Source: Teichococcus aestuarii | GTDB lineage: Bacteria > Pseudomonadota > Alphaproteobacteria > Acetobacterales > Acetobacteraceae | Direction of reading: 5' to 3' | Length of the DNA stretch: 64,000 nucleotides | Assembly: GCF_003116135.1 (NCBI RefSeq) | Contig: NZ_PDOA01000014.1 | Coordinates: 1-64,000, forward strand | Part shown: piece by piece, positions 29,435 to 40,706 of the stretch | Numbering within the stretch: position 1 is the first letter of the stretch | Layout: every line of letters begins with the position of its first letter | The notes under the pieces: generated by a model | What the model saw: the letters and a program-made list of their open reading frames with translations, nothing else | Database searches by the model: none | Told to the model about the DNA's origin: nothing | Translations under genes and position numbers: made by a program

Positions 29435-30541
29435 CTAGCTCATCGCTCCCCGCGCGGCGATCGGCCAGAGGCACTCCACCCGGCCGTTCCGCACGCCCAC
29501 GAACCAGTCGTAGCGGTCGATCGTCGGGTCGCAATGCGCCGGCACCAGGCGCAGCTTCTCGCCGAGCTTCGGGCGGGTGCCGCCCTCCACCACCAGGTTG
29601 CCGTGCTCGTCCGAGGCGCCGGCGTAGCGCAGGCCGGGGCGCTGCCAGACCTTCGGGAAGCCCGAGTCGGTGGGCGCCGCCTTGTGGCCGGCATCCAGCA
29701 CCGCCAGCTCCGGCTTCGGCGTGCTCATCACCTGCGAGAGCAGGAACAGCGCGTGGCGGAAGGGCGGCGCCTCCTCGTTGGCGGCGTAGTCCGCGTCCAT
29801 GAAGGCGTAGGAGCCGGCCTGGATCTCGGTGAAGACGCCGCTCATCGCCTCGTGCCGGAAGGTGCCGGTGCCGGCGCCGCCGACGATGGCGCAATCCAGC
29901 CCCTGCTGGCGCAGCTGCTCCACGGTGCGCCTGGTGTGCTCCACGGCGCTGCCGATGGCCTCGGCGCGGCCTTCCGGGCTGCGGATGTGCTGGGCGCGGC
30001 CGTGATAGGCCTGCAGCCCGCCGAAGATCAGGTGTGGGCTGGCGGCGATGCGCTGCGCCAGGGCCACCGCCTCCGGCCCCGGGGCCACGCCGCAGCGGCC
30101 GGCGCCGACATCGATCTCCACCAGCACCGTCATGCGCAGCCCGGCGGCCTCGGCCGCCTGCTCGATCAGCGCGACGCCCGCCGCGTCGTCGGCGCAGAGC
30201 GCCACGCGGCTGATGGAGGAGAGGGCGGCCAGACGCGCCAGCTTGCGCGGCGCCACCACCTCGTTGCTCACCAGAATGTCCGGCACGCCGCCCCAGGCCA
30301 GGATCTCGGCCTCGGCCACCTTCTGCACGCATTGGCCGACGGCGCCGCGGCGCATCTGCTGCAAGGCCACCACGGGGGATTTGTGCGTCTTGGCGTGCGC
30401 CCGTAGCTTTGTGCCGGTCGGCGCCAGAAAGGCCGCCATGGCGTCCAGATTCGCCTCGAACGCGTCGAGGTCGAGGATCAGGGCGGGGGTGTCCACCTCC
30501 TCCTCGGGCATGCCAGGCTCGGCGGGGGGGCGTTGCAGCAT
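29435..30541 (-). CDS. D-threonine aldolase / 3-hydroxy-D-aspartate aldolase family PLP enzyme
   Basis: Fold-type III PLP enzyme (alanine-racemase-like barrel) that cleaves D-beta-hydroxy-amino acids to glycine and an aldehyde. The 368-residue protein has VDTPALILDLDAFEANLDAM, the PLP lysine in LRAHAKTHKSP, LVEIDVGAGRCGVAPG, the phosphate-binding GGAGTGTFRHEA and the metal-binding VPAHCDPTIDRYDW near the C-terminus. The last feature separates D-threonine-aldolase-type enzymes from alanine racemases. The start is the ATG at 30541 after GAGGAAG; 30511 is an alternative. It is divergent from an EamA exporter. Confidence 0.9.
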   Translation of the reverse strand: MLQRPPAEPGMPEEEVDTPALILDLDAFEANLDAMAAFLAPTGTKLRAHAKTHKSPVVALQQMRRGAVGQCVQKVAEAEILAWGGVPDILVSNEVVAPRKLARLAALSSISRVALCADDAAGVALIEQAAEAAGLRMTVLVEIDVGAGRCGVAPGPEAVALAQRIAASPHLIFGGLQAYHGRAQHIRSPEGRAEAIGSAVEHTRRTVEQLRQQGLDCAIVGGAGTGTFRHEAMSGVFTEIQAGSYAFMDADYAANEEAPPFRHALFLLSQVMSTPKPELAVLDAGHKAAPTDSGFPKVWQRPGLRYAGASDEHGNLVVEGGTRPKLGEKLRLVPAHCDPTIDRYDWFVGVRNGRVECLWPIAARGAMS

Positions 30542-30654
30542 GGGGCTTCCTCCAAGGCGCGGTGGGCGCGCTTCGATTTGTAACCTTTCGAGCCCTGGCG
30601 GGCTTTGGCCTGCTGGGTCACACCGCACCGCAGCACGATCTTTCCGGGCATCTC

Positions 30655-31554
30655 ATGGACCGTTCCACGCCGCAAGGCATCCTGCTCGCCTTCCTGGCCT
30701 TTGCCGCATACGCCATCAGTGATGCCTCGGTGAAGCTGCTGCATGGCAGTCTTGGCGCCTATCAGGCCGTGTTCTTCGGCGCGCTCTCCGGCGTGGTGGC
30801 GCTGCCGCTGCTGCGGGCGCCCGGCGAGCGGCTGACCGACATCTTCCGCGCCCGCAGCCGGCCGATGTGGCTGCTGCGCGCCGGGGCCGCCTTCACCGGG
30901 GCGCTGGGCAGCGTCACCGCCTTCACCCATCTCTCGATGGCCGAGGCCTTCTGCCTGCTGTTCCTGATGCCGACCTTCGTCACCCTGCTCTCGGTGAGCT
31001 TCCTGGGTGAGGAGGTGGGCTGGCGGCGCTGGTGTGCCGTCCTCCTGGGCTTCGCCGGCGTGCTGGTGGTGTTGCGGCCCGGCTTCCGCGAGCTGAACAT
31101 CGGCCATCTCGGCGCCATAGTGGGCGGGCTTTCCGGCGCCGTGACGGTGGTGATGATGCGTGCCCACGGGAAGAGCGAGTCGCGCCTCTCGCTCTATGGC
31201 GCCGGGCTGATCGGGCCGGTGGTGGGGTGCGGGCTGCTGATGCTGCCGGCCTTCGTCTGGCCCACGCCGGTGCAATGGGCCTTGCTGATGGGCTACGGGC
31301 TGCTGATGGCGACGGGGAACATCCTGGTGATGCTGGCCTCGCAGCGCATCCCGGCCAGCCTGGTGGCGCCGGCGCAGTACAGCCAGATGCTCTGGGCCAT
31401 CGCCTTCGGCTACCTCATTTTCGGCGACCACCTGGAGCCGGTGATGGCACTCGGCGTCGCCATCATCATCCTCTCGGGGTTGATGACCTTCCTGCGCGAG
31501 CGGGTGCGCCGGCCGAAGGGCTGGGCTCGCGTACCGCCCGTCCATCCGCAGTAG
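30655..31554 (+). CDS. EamA/DMT family transporter
   Basis: Ten-helix membrane transporter of the drug/metabolite superfamily with two EamA repeats. The 299-residue protein shows the repeat starts GILLAFLAFAAYAISDASVK and LGAIVGGLSGAVTVVMMRAH, and the characteristic LSMAEAFCLLFLMPTFVTLL in the first and VAPAQYSQMLWAIAFGYLIFGD in the second repeat. These carriers usually export amino acids or small metabolites. Its divergent neighbour acts on D-amino acids, so amino acid export is possible but unproven. Confidence 0.92.
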   Translation: MDRSTPQGILLAFLAFAAYAISDASVKLLHGSLGAYQAVFFGALSGVVALPLLRAPGERLTDIFRARSRPMWLLRAGAAFTGALGSVTAFTHLSMAEAFCLLFLMPTFVTLLSVSFLGEEVGWRRWCAVLLGFAGVLVVLRPGFRELNIGHLGAIVGGLSGAVTVVMMRAHGKSESRLSLYGAGLIGPVVGCGLLMLPAFVWPTPVQWALLMGYGLLMATGNILVMLASQRIPASLVAPAQYSQMLWAIAFGYLIFGDHLEPVMALGVAIIILSGLMTFLRERVRRPKGWARVPPVHPQ

Positions 31555-31560
31555 GGCTCT

Positions 31561-31983
31561 TCAGGCCGCGCGCCAGCGGGGAACCGCCCAGGCGCGCGCC
31601 CAGCGGATGCCGCGCCGGGTCTCCACCCGCAGCGGCACCAGCCGGTAGGGCGGCCCCTCATAGGCGTGCAGTCGCGCCAGGGCCTTCGCTTTGGGCCGGA
31701 TCAGCAGGCCCTGGACGTGGCCGCCAGGGTCTGGAAGCAAGGTGGGGAAGGGGGTGCCGCGCAGTCTGCCGCGCCGGTAGCCGTGGAGCATGGCGGGAAT
31801 GGCCCGGCGGTGGAGGGTGCCGTCGCCCGACTGCCTCGCCAGTGTCCTGGCCTCCAGCAGCGTCCCATAGAGGAAGAGGCTCCCCCTGATGCCGGTCTCC
31901 GGGGAGCGGAGCCCCCCGGAGCAGATCCGTCTGTCCAGGGGGCGGAGCCCCCTGGACAGGCTCTCAGTGTCCGGCGTTCTCAC
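31561..31983 (-). CDS. Gamma-glutamylcyclotransferase-like (AIG2/GGCT) protein with unclear start
   Basis: The conserved part begins at [20 protein letters not shown], the GGCT phosphate-loop YGTL motif, and continues with [27 protein letters not shown] (family segment ending with a Tyr-rich turn). Such enzymes release 5-oxoproline from gamma-glutamyl peptides. The only in-frame start among ATG, GTG and TTG is a GTG at 31983, which overlaps the pgm 3' end by 20 bases. The resulting N-terminus reads through two strong hairpins and looks non-native. Either translation starts at an unusual codon near 31889, or the hairpin DNA was inserted into the 5' end. A total of 140 residues is predicted from the GTG. 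Confidence 0.7.
   Translation of the reverse strand: MRTPDTESLSRGLRPLDRRICSGGLRSPETGIRGSLFLYGTLLEARTLARQSGDGTLHRRAIPAMLHGYRRGRLRGTPFPTLLPDPGGHVQGLLIRPKAKALARLHAYEGPPYRLVPLRVETRRGIRWARAWAVPRWRAA
31897..31959. repeat. Two consecutive GC hairpins with a shared GCGGAGC centre
   Basis: Hairpin one (31897-31921) pairs CTCCGGGGAGC with GCCCCCCGGAG around GGA, with one mismatch. Hairpin two (31931-31959) pairs CTGTCCAGGGGGC with GCCCCCTGGACAG around GGA, perfectly. Both share the central GCGGAGCCCCC. They lie directly after the pgm stop on its strand, so they may serve as a terminator or processing site, but no T-tract follows. Confidence 0.75.
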
Positions 31984-33376
31984 CCGAGAAATCCGGCACG
32001 GCGAGGCCGGAGGCCGTCACCTGCTCGGCCAGCAGGGCCTTCAGGCGCTCCAGCCCTTCCTCGGTCTTGGCCTCGGCACGGGCGACGAGCACCGCCTGGG
32101 TGTTGGAGGCGCGCAGCAGCCACCAGCCATCCTCGGTCAGCACCCGCACGCCGTCCACGTCCTGCACATTGGCGCCGGAAGCGGCGAGACGGCCCTTCAC
32201 CTCCTGGATGACGCCGAACTTGCGCTCATCCGGGCAGTCGAAGCGGAGTTCCGGGGTGTTGATCACCTTGGGCAGCGCGTCGCGCATCTGCGCCAGGCTC
32301 TCGCTGGCGCGCGCCACGATGCCGAGCAGGCGGATGGCGGAGTAGGGCGCGTCGTCGAAGCCGTACCACTTGTCGTTGAAGAAGATGTGGCCGGACATCT
32401 CGCCTGCCAGCGGCGACTTGGTCTCGGCCATCTTGGCCTTGATCAGCGAGTGGCCGGTCTTCCACATCAGCGGCGTGCCGCCCGCCTTGGCGACCTCGTC
32501 GAACAGCACCTGGCTCGCCTTGACGTCGGCGATGATGGTGCCGCCCGGATGGTTCTTCAGCACGTCGCGCGCCAGCACCACCAGGAGCTGGTCGCCGAAC
32601 AGCATGTTGCCCTCGCCATCCACGGCGCCGATGCGGTCGGCATCGCCATCGAAGGCGATGCCGAGATCGGCGCCCTTGGCCTTCACCTCGGCGATGATCT
32701 GCTGGAGGTTCTTCAGCACGGTCGGGTCGGGGTGGTGGTTCGGGAAGTTGCCGTCGATCTCGCCGTTGATGACGGTGTGCTCGCCGGGCAGCTTCGCCAC
32801 CAGCCGCTTGGTGATCTCGGCGCCGGAGCCGTTGCCCGGGTCCCACACCACCTTCAGCGCGCGGTCGCCGCCGTCATAGTCCTTGAGCAGCCGGGCGACG
32901 TAGTCCTCGGACACATCGACGCTGGTGGAGGAGCCGGAGGCCTCGGGCACCACTTCGCCGGCCGCGGCCATGCGGCCGATCTCCTGGATCTGGCTGCCGA
33001 AGAAGGGCTTCTTGCCCAGCATCATCTTGAAGCCGTTGTAGTCCGGCGGATTGTGACTGCCGGTGACCATGACGGCGCCGTCGGCGGAGAGGGAATAGGC
33101 GGCGTAGTAGAGCATCGGCGTCGGGCCGCAGCCGATGCGCGCCACTTCCAGGCCGCAGGCGACGAGGCCGGCGACGAGCTGCGCCTCCAGCTCGGGCGAG
33201 GAGAGGCGGCCGTCATAGCCCACCGCCACCTTCTTGCCGCCGCCGCGCGCGACGATGCTGCCGAAGCAGCGGCCGATGGCGAAGGCATCCGCGCCGGAGA
33301 GGGTTTTGCCGACGATCCCGCGGATGTCGTACTCGCGGAGCGAGGTGGGGTGGAACTCGTGGCGGAAGGCGGTCAT
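31964..33376 (-). CDS. Phosphomannomutase/phosphoglucomutase
   Basis: Alpha-D-phosphohexomutase that interconverts hexose 1- and 6-phosphates for sugar-nucleotide synthesis. The 470-residue protein has the four domains of the AlgC/PMM-PGM group: the phosphoserine loop [14 protein letters not shown] with the catalytic Ser at residue 107, the Mg site [10 protein letters not shown], the sugar-binding loop [11 protein letters not shown] and the phosphate-binding [14 protein letters not shown]. It ends a minus-strand cluster galU-ugd-pgm that would make UDP-glucuronate, for example for exopolysaccharide. Mannose versus glucose preference cannot be told. Confidence 0.95.
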   Translation of the reverse strand: MTAFRHEFHPTSLREYDIRGIVGKTLSGADAFAIGRCFGSIVARGGGKKVAVGYDGRLSSPELEAQLVAGLVACGLEVARIGCGPTPMLYYAAYSLSADGAVMVTGSHNPPDYNGFKMMLGKKPFFGSQIQEIGRMAAAGEVVPEASGSSTSVDVSEDYVARLLKDYDGGDRALKVVWDPGNGSGAEITKRLVAKLPGEHTVINGEIDGNFPNHHPDPTVLKNLQQIIAEVKAKGADLGIAFDGDADRIGAVDGEGNMLFGDQLLVVLARDVLKNHPGGTIIADVKASQVLFDEVAKAGGTPLMWKTGHSLIKAKMAETKSPLAGEMSGHIFFNDKWYGFDDAPYSAIRLLGIVARASESLAQMRDALPKVINTPELRFDCPDERKFGVIQEVKGRLAASGANVQDVDGVRVLTEDGWWLLRASNTQAVLVARAEAKTEEGLERLKALLAEQVTASGLAVPDFSGENAGH

Positions 33377-33390
33377 CCGGGGATCCTTCT

Positions 33391-34695
33391 TCAGGGTCGG
33401 CCGATGGAGGAATAGTGGAACCCTGCCTCGCGCATGGCGGCGGGGTCCCAGACGTTGCGCAGGTCGCAGATGACGCGGCCGCGCATGGCGGATTTCAGCT
33501 TCTTGGGAGCGAGGGCGCGGAACTCGTTCCACTCGGTGATCAGCACCAGGGCGTCGGCGGCCTTGACGGCCTCCATCGCGCTGCCGGCGAAGTGCAGCGT
33601 ATCGGGCAGCACCTGCCGGGCGTGGCCGGCCTGCGGGTCGTAGGCACGCACCGTGGCGCCGGCCGCGATCAGCGCCGGGACGATGACGAGCGAGGGCGCG
33701 TCGCGCATGTCGTCCGTCTCGGGCTTGAAGGTCAGGCCCAGCACGGCGATGGTCTTGCCCTCCACCGAGCCGCCGCAGGCGGCGATGACGCGCTCGGCCA
33801 TCTGCGCCTTGCGCGCCTCGTTGGCGGCGATGGTCTGCTCGACGATGGTGGCGGGCGCGCCGAGCTCCTGCGCGGTGCGGGCCAGCGCCAGCGTGTCCTT
33901 CGGGAAGCAGGAGCCGCCATAGCCCGGCCCGGCATGCAGGAACTTGCGGCCGATGCGGCCGTCGAGCCCCATGCCGCGCGCCACGTCGTGCACGTCGGCC
34001 CCGGCCTTCTCGCAGAGATCGGCCATCTGGTTGATGAAGGTGATCTTCACCGCCAGGAAGGCGTTGGCGGCGTACTTGATCAGCTCCGCCGTCTCGATCG
34101 AGGTCGCCACCACCGGCGTCTCGATCAGGTAGAGCGGGCGGTAGAGCCGCCTCAGCACGGCCAGGGCGCGCTCGGATTCGGTGCCGATCACCACGCGGTC
34201 AGGCCGCATGAAATCGCCGATGGCGTTGCCCTCGCGCAGGAACTCGGGGTTGGAGGCGACCTCGATCTCGAGATCCGGGCGGGCAGCGCGGACGATCTCC
34301 TTGACCTTGCGGCCGGTGCCCACCGGCACGGTGGACTTCGTCACCACCACCAGGGGCCCCTCGGCCGCCCGGGCCACCTGCTCGGCGGCGGCGAAGACAT
34401 AGGTGAGGTCGGCATGCCCGTCGCCGCGGCGGGTGGGGGTGCCCACCGCCAGGAACACCGCGTCGGCGCCGCGCACCGCCTGCTTCAGGTCGGTGGTGAA
34501 GGTCAGCCGGCCATCGCGCGCATTCTCCTCCACCAGCCGGTCCAGGCCCGGCTCGTAGATCGGGATGCGCCCCGCATGCAGGGCCTCGATCTTCCCCGCA
34601 TCGGTGTCGACGATGCAGACATCGACACCGAACTCCGCGAAGCAGGCGCCCGAGACGAGGCCGACATAGCCGGCCCCGATCATGGCGATGCGCAT
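33391..34695 (-). CDS. ugd: UDP-glucose 6-dehydrogenase
   Basis: Oxidises UDP-glucose to UDP-glucuronate with two NAD. The 434-residue protein starts with the NAD-binding [20 protein letters not shown] and includes [67 protein letters not shown] and the catalytic-cysteine loop [13 protein letters not shown] (Cys 263). The C-terminal UDP-binding domain starts [19 protein letters not shown]. It is nine bases from galU and 14 from pgm, so the three genes form an operon. Confidence 0.97.
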   Translation of the reverse strand: MRIAMIGAGYVGLVSGACFAEFGVDVCIVDTDAGKIEALHAGRIPIYEPGLDRLVEENARDGRLTFTTDLKQAVRGADAVFLAVGTPTRRGDGHADLTYVFAAAEQVARAAEGPLVVVTKSTVPVGTGRKVKEIVRAARPDLEIEVASNPEFLREGNAIGDFMRPDRVVIGTESERALAVLRRLYRPLYLIETPVVATSIETAELIKYAANAFLAVKITFINQMADLCEKAGADVHDVARGMGLDGRIGRKFLHAGPGYGGSCFPKDTLALARTAQELGAPATIVEQTIAANEARKAQMAERVIAACGGSVEGKTIAVLGLTFKPETDDMRDAPSLVIVPALIAAGATVRAYDPQAGHARQVLPDTLHFAGSAMEAVKAADALVLITEWNEFRALAPKKLKSAMRGRVICDLRNVWDPAAMREAGFHYSSIGRP

Positions 34696-34704
34696 CAGCC
34701 GGCC

Positions 34705-35574
34705 TCAGACATACTTCGGCAGGAAGTCGTGCACCGCCTTGGCGATGTCCGGCCGCTGCAAGGCGAAGGCGATCTGCGCCTCGAGGAAGCCCACCTTGTC
34801 GCCGCAATCGAAGCGGCGGCCCTCGTAGCGCAGGCCGTGGAAGGGCTGGGTGCCGATGAGCTTGGCCATCGCATCCGTCAGCTGCACCTCGCCACCGGCG
34901 CCCTTCTCCATCTTGGCGAGATGCTCCAGCACCTCCGGCATCAGCACGTAGCGGCCGATGACGGTGAGGTTGGAGGGCGCGTCCTCCACCTTCGGCTTCT
35001 CGACGAGGCCCTTGACCGAGACCAGGCGGCCCTTGTCCTCGGCGATATCCAGCACGCCGTACTTGTTGACGCGCTCCATCGGGACTTCCTCGACGGCCAC
35101 GACATTGCCGCCGGTCTCCAGATAGGCGTCGGCCAGCTGCTTGGTGCAGGAGGTCTTGCAGAGCATCAGGTCGTCGGGCAGCAGGATCGCGAAGGGATCG
35201 TTGCCGATGAAGGCACGGGCACACCAGATGGCGTGGCCGAGGCCCATCGGCACCTGCTGGCGCACGGTGGTGATGCTGCCGGGCATCTGCGCCTGGGCGC
35301 GCAGCTCCTCCAGCACATCCAGCTTGCCGCGGCTTTCCAGGGTCTTCTCAAGCTCATAGGCCACGTCGAAATGCTCGACGATGGCAGTCTTGCCGCGGCC
35401 GGTGACGAAGCAGAACTGCTCGATGCCGGCGGCACGCGCCTCCTCGACCGCGTACTGGATCAGCGGCTTGTCGACGACGGGCAGCATCTCCTTGGCCAGG
35501 GCCTTGGTGGCCGGCAGGAAACGCGTACCCAGGCCGGCCACGGGCAGCACGGCCTTCTTCAACGGTTTCGTCAC
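34705..35574 (-). CDS. galU: UTP-glucose-1-phosphate uridylyltransferase
   Basis: Makes UDP-glucose from glucose 1-phosphate and UTP. The 289-residue protein starts KKAVLPVAGLGTRFLPATKA (nucleotide-binding loop), followed by KEMLPVVDKPLIQYAVEEA, QQVPMGLGHAIWCAR, LLPDDLMLC and GLVEKPKVEDAPSNL, with the C-terminal RRFDCGDKVGFLEAQI, all standard GalU. The start is the GTG at 35574 with GGAGG nine bases upstream; the frame is open further but upstream residues are not family-like. First gene of the UDP-glucuronate operon. Confidence 0.97.
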   Translation of the reverse strand: MTKPLKKAVLPVAGLGTRFLPATKALAKEMLPVVDKPLIQYAVEEARAAGIEQFCFVTGRGKTAIVEHFDVAYELEKTLESRGKLDVLEELRAQAQMPGSITTVRQQVPMGLGHAIWCARAFIGNDPFAILLPDDLMLCKTSCTKQLADAYLETGGNVVAVEEVPMERVNKYGVLDIAEDKGRLVSVKGLVEKPKVEDAPSNLTVIGRYVLMPEVLEHLAKMEKGAGGEVQLTDAMAKLIGTQPFHGLRYEGRRFDCGDKVGFLEAQIAFALQRPDIAKAVHDFLPKYV

Positions 35575-35705
35575 TCGGCTGGTCCTCCAGTCTGTGGTCG
35601 GTGCATTCGGCCACGGGGCGGTGGCGAAATTCAGGCTGTCCTGGCGCAGCATTGCCACGCCGCAACAGCCGCGGCAATTCATCGGTCAGACGTGATTCCG
35701 TGAAT

Positions 35706-36401
35706 TCAACCTAGCAGAAGATCGCGGGCCCTGTTGAGTTGCGCGGCCAGCGCCGCAGAACCGCCACGATCCGGGTGCGCGGCCCGCATCAGCCGCCGGT
35801 GCGCGGCGCGGATGGCGGCCGCGTCCGCCCCTTCCTCCAGCCCGAGCAGGGCGAGGGCGGCGGCGCGGTCCATCTCCCCGGGGCCGGCCGCCTGGCCATG
35901 CCCGTGCTCCTGGTGGTACGCCGCGCGCCAGTCGGGCCAGGCGCGGTCCAGCCAGTTCTCCAGCAGCGGCACGCTTTCCGGGTCGCGCGCCTCGCATTCG
36001 CCCAGCAGGGCCAGCAGCTCGTCCTGCGCCAGCTCGCCCAGCTCCCGCCCCGCGAAGCGGCCCTCCCGCACCCGGCCGGAGAGCGTGCCGCTGGCAAGGT
36101 CCAGCCGCATGGCCAGCATGGCGGTGTTGAGGCTGGAAGCCTGCTCGCCCGGCGCCCCGAAGCGCCGCGCCTGCCGCCAGCCGCGCCAGAGCCGCAGCAG
36201 CAGCGGCGCCATGGCCAGCAGGGCCGGCATGGCCTGCGCCACCCGCCCGCTGTAGAGCAGCAGCCCGAAGGCGCCGAGGCCCACCACCGCCAGCAGGATG
36301 ACGGCGGTGCGCTTCACCTGCGCCACGCTGGCGGTGGCGAAGCCCTGCGCCAGCGCCGCCAGCAGCACCAGCAGCGCCAGCGCGCCCAGCAGCCAGGTCA
36401 T
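35706..36401 (-). CDS. Membrane-anchored J-domain protein
   Basis: The 231-residue protein has two hydrophobic segments at its N-terminus (MTWLLGALALLVLLAALAQG; VILLAVVGLGAFGLLLY), a linker, and a C-terminal J domain (DRAAALALLGLEEGADAAAI, then RAAHRRLMRAAHPDRGGSAAL) with the HPD triad that stimulates DnaK ATPase. This topology resembles DjlC-like or mitochondrial Pam18/TIM14-like J proteins. It is ten bases downstream of a VWA-domain gene, so the two probably act together, perhaps on a membrane client of DnaK. The client is unknown. Confidence 0.88.
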   Translation of the reverse strand: MTWLLGALALLVLLAALAQGFATASVAQVKRTAVILLAVVGLGAFGLLLYSGRVAQAMPALLAMAPLLLRLWRGWRQARRFGAPGEQASSLNTAMLAMRLDLASGTLSGRVREGRFAGRELGELAQDELLALLGECEARDPESVPLLENWLDRAWPDWRAAYHQEHGHGQAAGPGEMDRAAALALLGLEEGADAAAIRAAHRRLMRAAHPDRGGSAALAAQLNRARDLLLG

Positions 36402-36411
36402 GGCCGCGCCA

Positions 36412-37113
36412 TCACCGGGGCGGGGCCGGAAGCTGTGCCGCCAGGGTGCGGGCGGCGCTGCCCTGCAGCCGCGCCAGCGCCGCCCGGCCGCCGGCGGCGA
36501 ACACCGCCACGGCGTTCAGCCACTCCCGCAGCGCGGCGGCGCTGCCGCCATCCAGCCGCCGGTGTGCGCCGCCCGAGAGCTTCGCCACCTGCCGCAGCAC
36601 TCCGGTGGCCACCGGGTCCTCCCCCTCCTGGAAGACGAAGGCCGGCGTGCCGCGCAGGCCGAGCCGGCCGGCGGCGTGGCAGAGCGCATCCGCCTCTTCC
36701 TCCACCGCGTCCCCCACGAAGACCAGGGCGGCCACCTTCTCGCGCGCCGTCTCCGTCTCGGCATGGGCCAGCACGCGGCCGATCTGGGTATGGCCGCCCA
36801 GGCAGGAGACGCCGGACATGCGCCGCGCCAGGTCCCGCCCGTCGGTCAGGAAGGGGGTGGCGGCGAACTCGCCGAAGCCGCGGTAATAGGCCAGCTGCAC
36901 CGCCAGCCCGCCATGCGCGGCGGCGGCCTGGAACATGTCGGCCTGCACGGCGCAGGCGCGGTCCCAGCTCGGCTGGCGGCTGGCCGTGGCGTCGATGGCG
37001 AAGATGAGGCGGCCGGGGCGGTGCGTGCCGGCGCGCACCGCCGGCAGGCTCTCCACCTGCTTCAGGAAGGCGCTCACGGCGGCCGAGGCGGGGCGGGCTG
37101 GAAGATTCGCCAT
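36412..37113 (-). CDS. VWA-domain protein
   Basis: The 233-residue cytoplasmic protein is essentially one von Willebrand factor A domain: RLIFAIDATASRQPSWD contains a MIDAS-like DxTxS, followed by LAYYRGFGEFAATPFLTDG and LSGVSCLGGHTQIG-type threonine loop (SCLGGHTQIGRVLAHA), and LVFVGDAVEE with the third metal-binding Asp. It likely binds a protein partner through a metal ion. It precedes the membrane J-domain gene with ten bases between them and follows maeB's 3' end on the same strand after 62 bases. No transport or pilus genes are nearby. Confidence 0.85.
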   Translation of the reverse strand: MANLPARPASAAVSAFLKQVESLPAVRAGTHRPGRLIFAIDATASRQPSWDRACAVQADMFQAAAAHGGLAVQLAYYRGFGEFAATPFLTDGRDLARRMSGVSCLGGHTQIGRVLAHAETETAREKVAALVFVGDAVEEEADALCHAAGRLGLRGTPAFVFQEGEDPVATGVLRQVAKLSGGAHRRLDGGSAAALREWLNAVAVFAAGGRAALARLQGSAARTLAAQLPAPPR

Positions 37114-37175
37114 GCCCCCAAGATGGGGCCTGCCGCGCCGGAAGCGAAGGCATCCGGCGCGGAGAAATCGGCCGC

Positions 37176-39437
<2,262 letters not shown>

Positions 39438-39531
39438 TGGCACCTCCGTGCCCCGGACGATGACGGAGCCGGAGCCTGTCCACAAGGACTGAAACCGGGT
39501 GGCAAGCGGGGCGAGCGAGTTAGGAAAAATA

Positions 39532-39614
39532 TGCGGTCGAGAAGATTCGAACTTCCACGGGGTTGCCCCCACCAGCACCTCAAGCTGACGCGTCTACCAT
39601 TCCGCCACGACCGC
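39532..39614 (-). tRNA. tRNA-Leu, anticodon GAG
   Basis: Read on the minus strand, the 83-base gene begins GCGGTCGTGGCGGAATGG and ends TTCTCGACCGC plus discriminator A. The 7-base acceptor stem GCGGTCG/CGACCGC is perfect. The anticodon arm CAGC-TTGAGGT-GCTG gives GAG (39579-39581), reading CUC and CUU. The long variable arm (GGGGGCAACCCC) is typical of class II tRNA-Leu, and the T arm has GTTCGAATC. CCA is not encoded; an ATATTTTTCC tract follows and may terminate the transcript. Confidence 0.97.
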
Positions 39615-39652
39615 GTGTTGGACAGCAACAAGCTGGGGCGGGCATATAGCGG

Positions 39653-40408
39653 ATGATCGCGGAGGCAGCAACAACCCCCATGACGTTTGATGTGGATATT
39701 TCGCCCGAAGCTGAAGCCGGCCCGGCGGCTGCCGCCGGCCACGCCCCCGAATGGCGCGTGGCCAAGGGGCTGACCGACTACCCCGCCGCCCTGGCGGAGA
39801 TGCAGGCCCATGCCGCCGCCATCCGCGCCGAGGGCGCGCGCGAGCGGGTGTGGCTGGTGGAGCACCCGCCGCTCTACACCGCCGGCACCTCCTCGACGCC
39901 GGAGGGGCTGGTCGATGCCCGCTTCCCCGTCTACGCGGCGGGGCGGGGCGGGCAGTGGACCTATCACGGCCCCGGGCAGCGCACCGCCTATGTGATGCTC
40001 GACCTCAACCACCCGCATGGCGGCGTGCCGGCGCGCGACATCCGCGCCTATGTGCACGGGCTGGAGGAGTGGATCATCCGCGCCCTGGACCGCTTCAACG
40101 TGAAGGGCGAGCGGCGCGAGGGCCGCGTCGGCATCTGGGTGGCAGAGAAGGCGCCGGGCGGCTTCCTGGTGCGGGAGAACAAGATCGCCGCCATCGGCGT
40201 GCGCGTCACCCGCTGGGTGAGCTGGCACGGCATCGCGCTGAACGTGGAGCCCGATCTCTCGCATTTCGGCGGCATCGTGCCCTGCGGCATCCGCCAGCAC
40301 GGCGTCACCAGCCTCGCCGCGCTCGGCCTGCCAGTCACCATGGCGGAGGCGGACAGCGCGCTGAAGGCCAGTTGGCAGGACGTTTTCGGCGGCGGGGCCG
40401 TGGCTTGA
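39653..40408 (+). CDS. lipB: Octanoyl-[acyl-carrier-protein]:protein N-octanoyltransferase
   Basis: First step of lipoate attachment: transfers octanoyl from ACP to lysines of GcvH and 2-oxoacid dehydrogenase E2 proteins. The 251-residue protein has [58 protein letters not shown] with the conserved Lys, and [15 protein letters not shown] with the nucleophilic Cys at residue 211. The start is the ATG at 39653; the ATG at 39680 (MTFDVDIS), with GGAGG 14 bases ahead, is also possible. Divergent from tRNA-Leu. Confidence 0.96.
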   Translation: MIAEAATTPMTFDVDISPEAEAGPAAAAGHAPEWRVAKGLTDYPAALAEMQAHAAAIRAEGARERVWLVEHPPLYTAGTSSTPEGLVDARFPVYAAGRGGQWTYHGPGQRTAYVMLDLNHPHGGVPARDIRAYVHGLEEWIIRALDRFNVKGERREGRVGIWVAEKAPGGFLVRENKIAAIGVRVTRWVSWHGIALNVEPDLSHFGGIVPCGIRQHGVTSLAALGLPVTMAEADSALKASWQDVFGGGAVA

Positions 40409-40706
40409 GCGGAACTTTACCTCAAATGGGGGATATTGCGCACTAGAATCGAGATTGATATGGGGCCTTACTGGGCTGTTCGGAGTTGGTGGCTGTTATG
40501 CTCGGCCGGAATGAAGTTCATGAAATCAAGAGTATATCGCTTGTTCTAGTTCTGGCTTCCGCGGTGCGTCGTCTCCTGGCCCCTTCCGCGACCCGCATCG
40601 TTCCCGTCCCTGCTGTCTTCGTTCCGGGCGGATGGCTCGCCGCAGCCTGATGCGCGGCCAGCCGCTTGCCGGGCGGCGCCCGCCGCGCCTCCAGCCAGGA
40701 CCCTCC
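40409..40706. other. Lower-GC intergenic region before the LuxR-type regulator
   Basis: The 298 bases between lipB and the regulator have clearly more A and T than their surroundings in the first half (about 40420-40555), including one GANTC (GAATC near 40446). No confident promoter, hairpin or small gene was found. Confidence 0.5.

Noticed and set aside
39532-39614. The tRNA-Leu gene considered as an integration site for a mobile element
   Set aside because: No integrase, no repeat of the tRNA 3' end and ordinary housekeeping genes on both sides.
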